Part shown: positions 14,156 through 14,218 of the stretch, one piece after another
Layout of the letters: each line of letters opens with the position of its first letter
Numbering within the stretch: the first letter of the stretch is position 1
Assembly: GCA_023251595.1 (NCBI GenBank)
Contig: JAHEYM010000046.1
Location: 1-14,218 of the forward strand
Source of the DNA: Bacteroidota bacterium
GTDB lineage: Bacteria; Bacteroidota; Bacteroidia; AKYH767-A; JABDAW01
DNA: 14,218 nt
Reading direction: 5' to 3'
Program-made: the position numbers and the translations under genes
Notes under the pieces: generated by a model
Told to the model about the DNA's origin: nothing
Seen by the model: only the letters and a program-made list of their open reading frames with translations
Databases searched by the model: none

Positions 14156-14218
14156 AACGGATTTAAATGGACAGCGATAAATCTCAAGATAAATTTTAAT
14201 CAGTGATTATCAGTTCAA

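Overview
The window looks like chromosomal DNA from a member of the Bacteroidota, probably an uncultivated environmental lineage. Several independent signs agree. The DNA is AT-rich, start codons mostly lack strong Shine-Dalgarno sequences, and several genes are preceded by a TAnnTTTG box, the Bacteroidota -7 element. There is a GCTD...NYN...DDGSC lipoprotein module typical of the phylum, a DAHP synthase fused to chorismate mutase of the Bacteroidota type, and an HldD that implies a heptose-containing LPS. The genus cannot be read from the sequence. Nearly all genes are housekeeping or metabolic. I see no phage, insertion sequence, CRISPR array, toxin system or RNA gene.

Layout. 1-1822 (minus strand): a partial Bax-inhibitor-1 family membrane protein, then GTP cyclohydrolase I (folE) and a 6-pyruvoyl-tetrahydropterin synthase homologue, the last two forming a tight operon. 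1823-2055: a divergent promoter region holding two different 7-bp tandem arrays. 2056-6722 (plus strand): futalosine hydrolase (mqnB), a secreted M1 metallopeptidase, 1,4-dihydroxy-6-naphthoate synthase (mqnD) and heptose epimerase (hldD). 6734-9057 (minus strand): a three-gene operon of a di-haem cytochrome c peroxidase lipoprotein, a small outer-membrane barrel-like protein and a small lipoprotein, with a good promoter upstream. 9183-12722 (minus strand): a shikimate operon read in the order DAHP synthase/chorismate mutase, aroB, aroA. 12723-12913: a divergent region filled by a large GC-rich palindrome. 12914-14104 (plus strand): proline dehydrogenase. 14105-14218 holds the end of a tandem array and then nothing recognisable.

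How the genes fit together. The aro genes make chorismate, and MqnB and MqnD belong to the futalosine route that turns chorismate into menaquinone. The window therefore carries parts of both the supply and the use of chorismate. FolE supplies dihydroneopterin triphosphate to the adjacent pterin synthase. The peroxidase and proline dehydrogenase connect to respiratory electron transfer.

The most unusual feature is the repeats. Several unrelated families (7-bp and 8-bp tandem arrays, GC-rich palindromic elements, a CTTTGCGCC-type element, a GTAGAGGCGTTGC palindrome) sit at gene boundaries. They supply the stop codons of five genes, form the 5' end of aroB, and add an apparent in-frame insertion of about 21 codons to aroA. 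I found no clear new enzymatic or defence system; the repeat-gene interplay is the best candidate for something worth following up.
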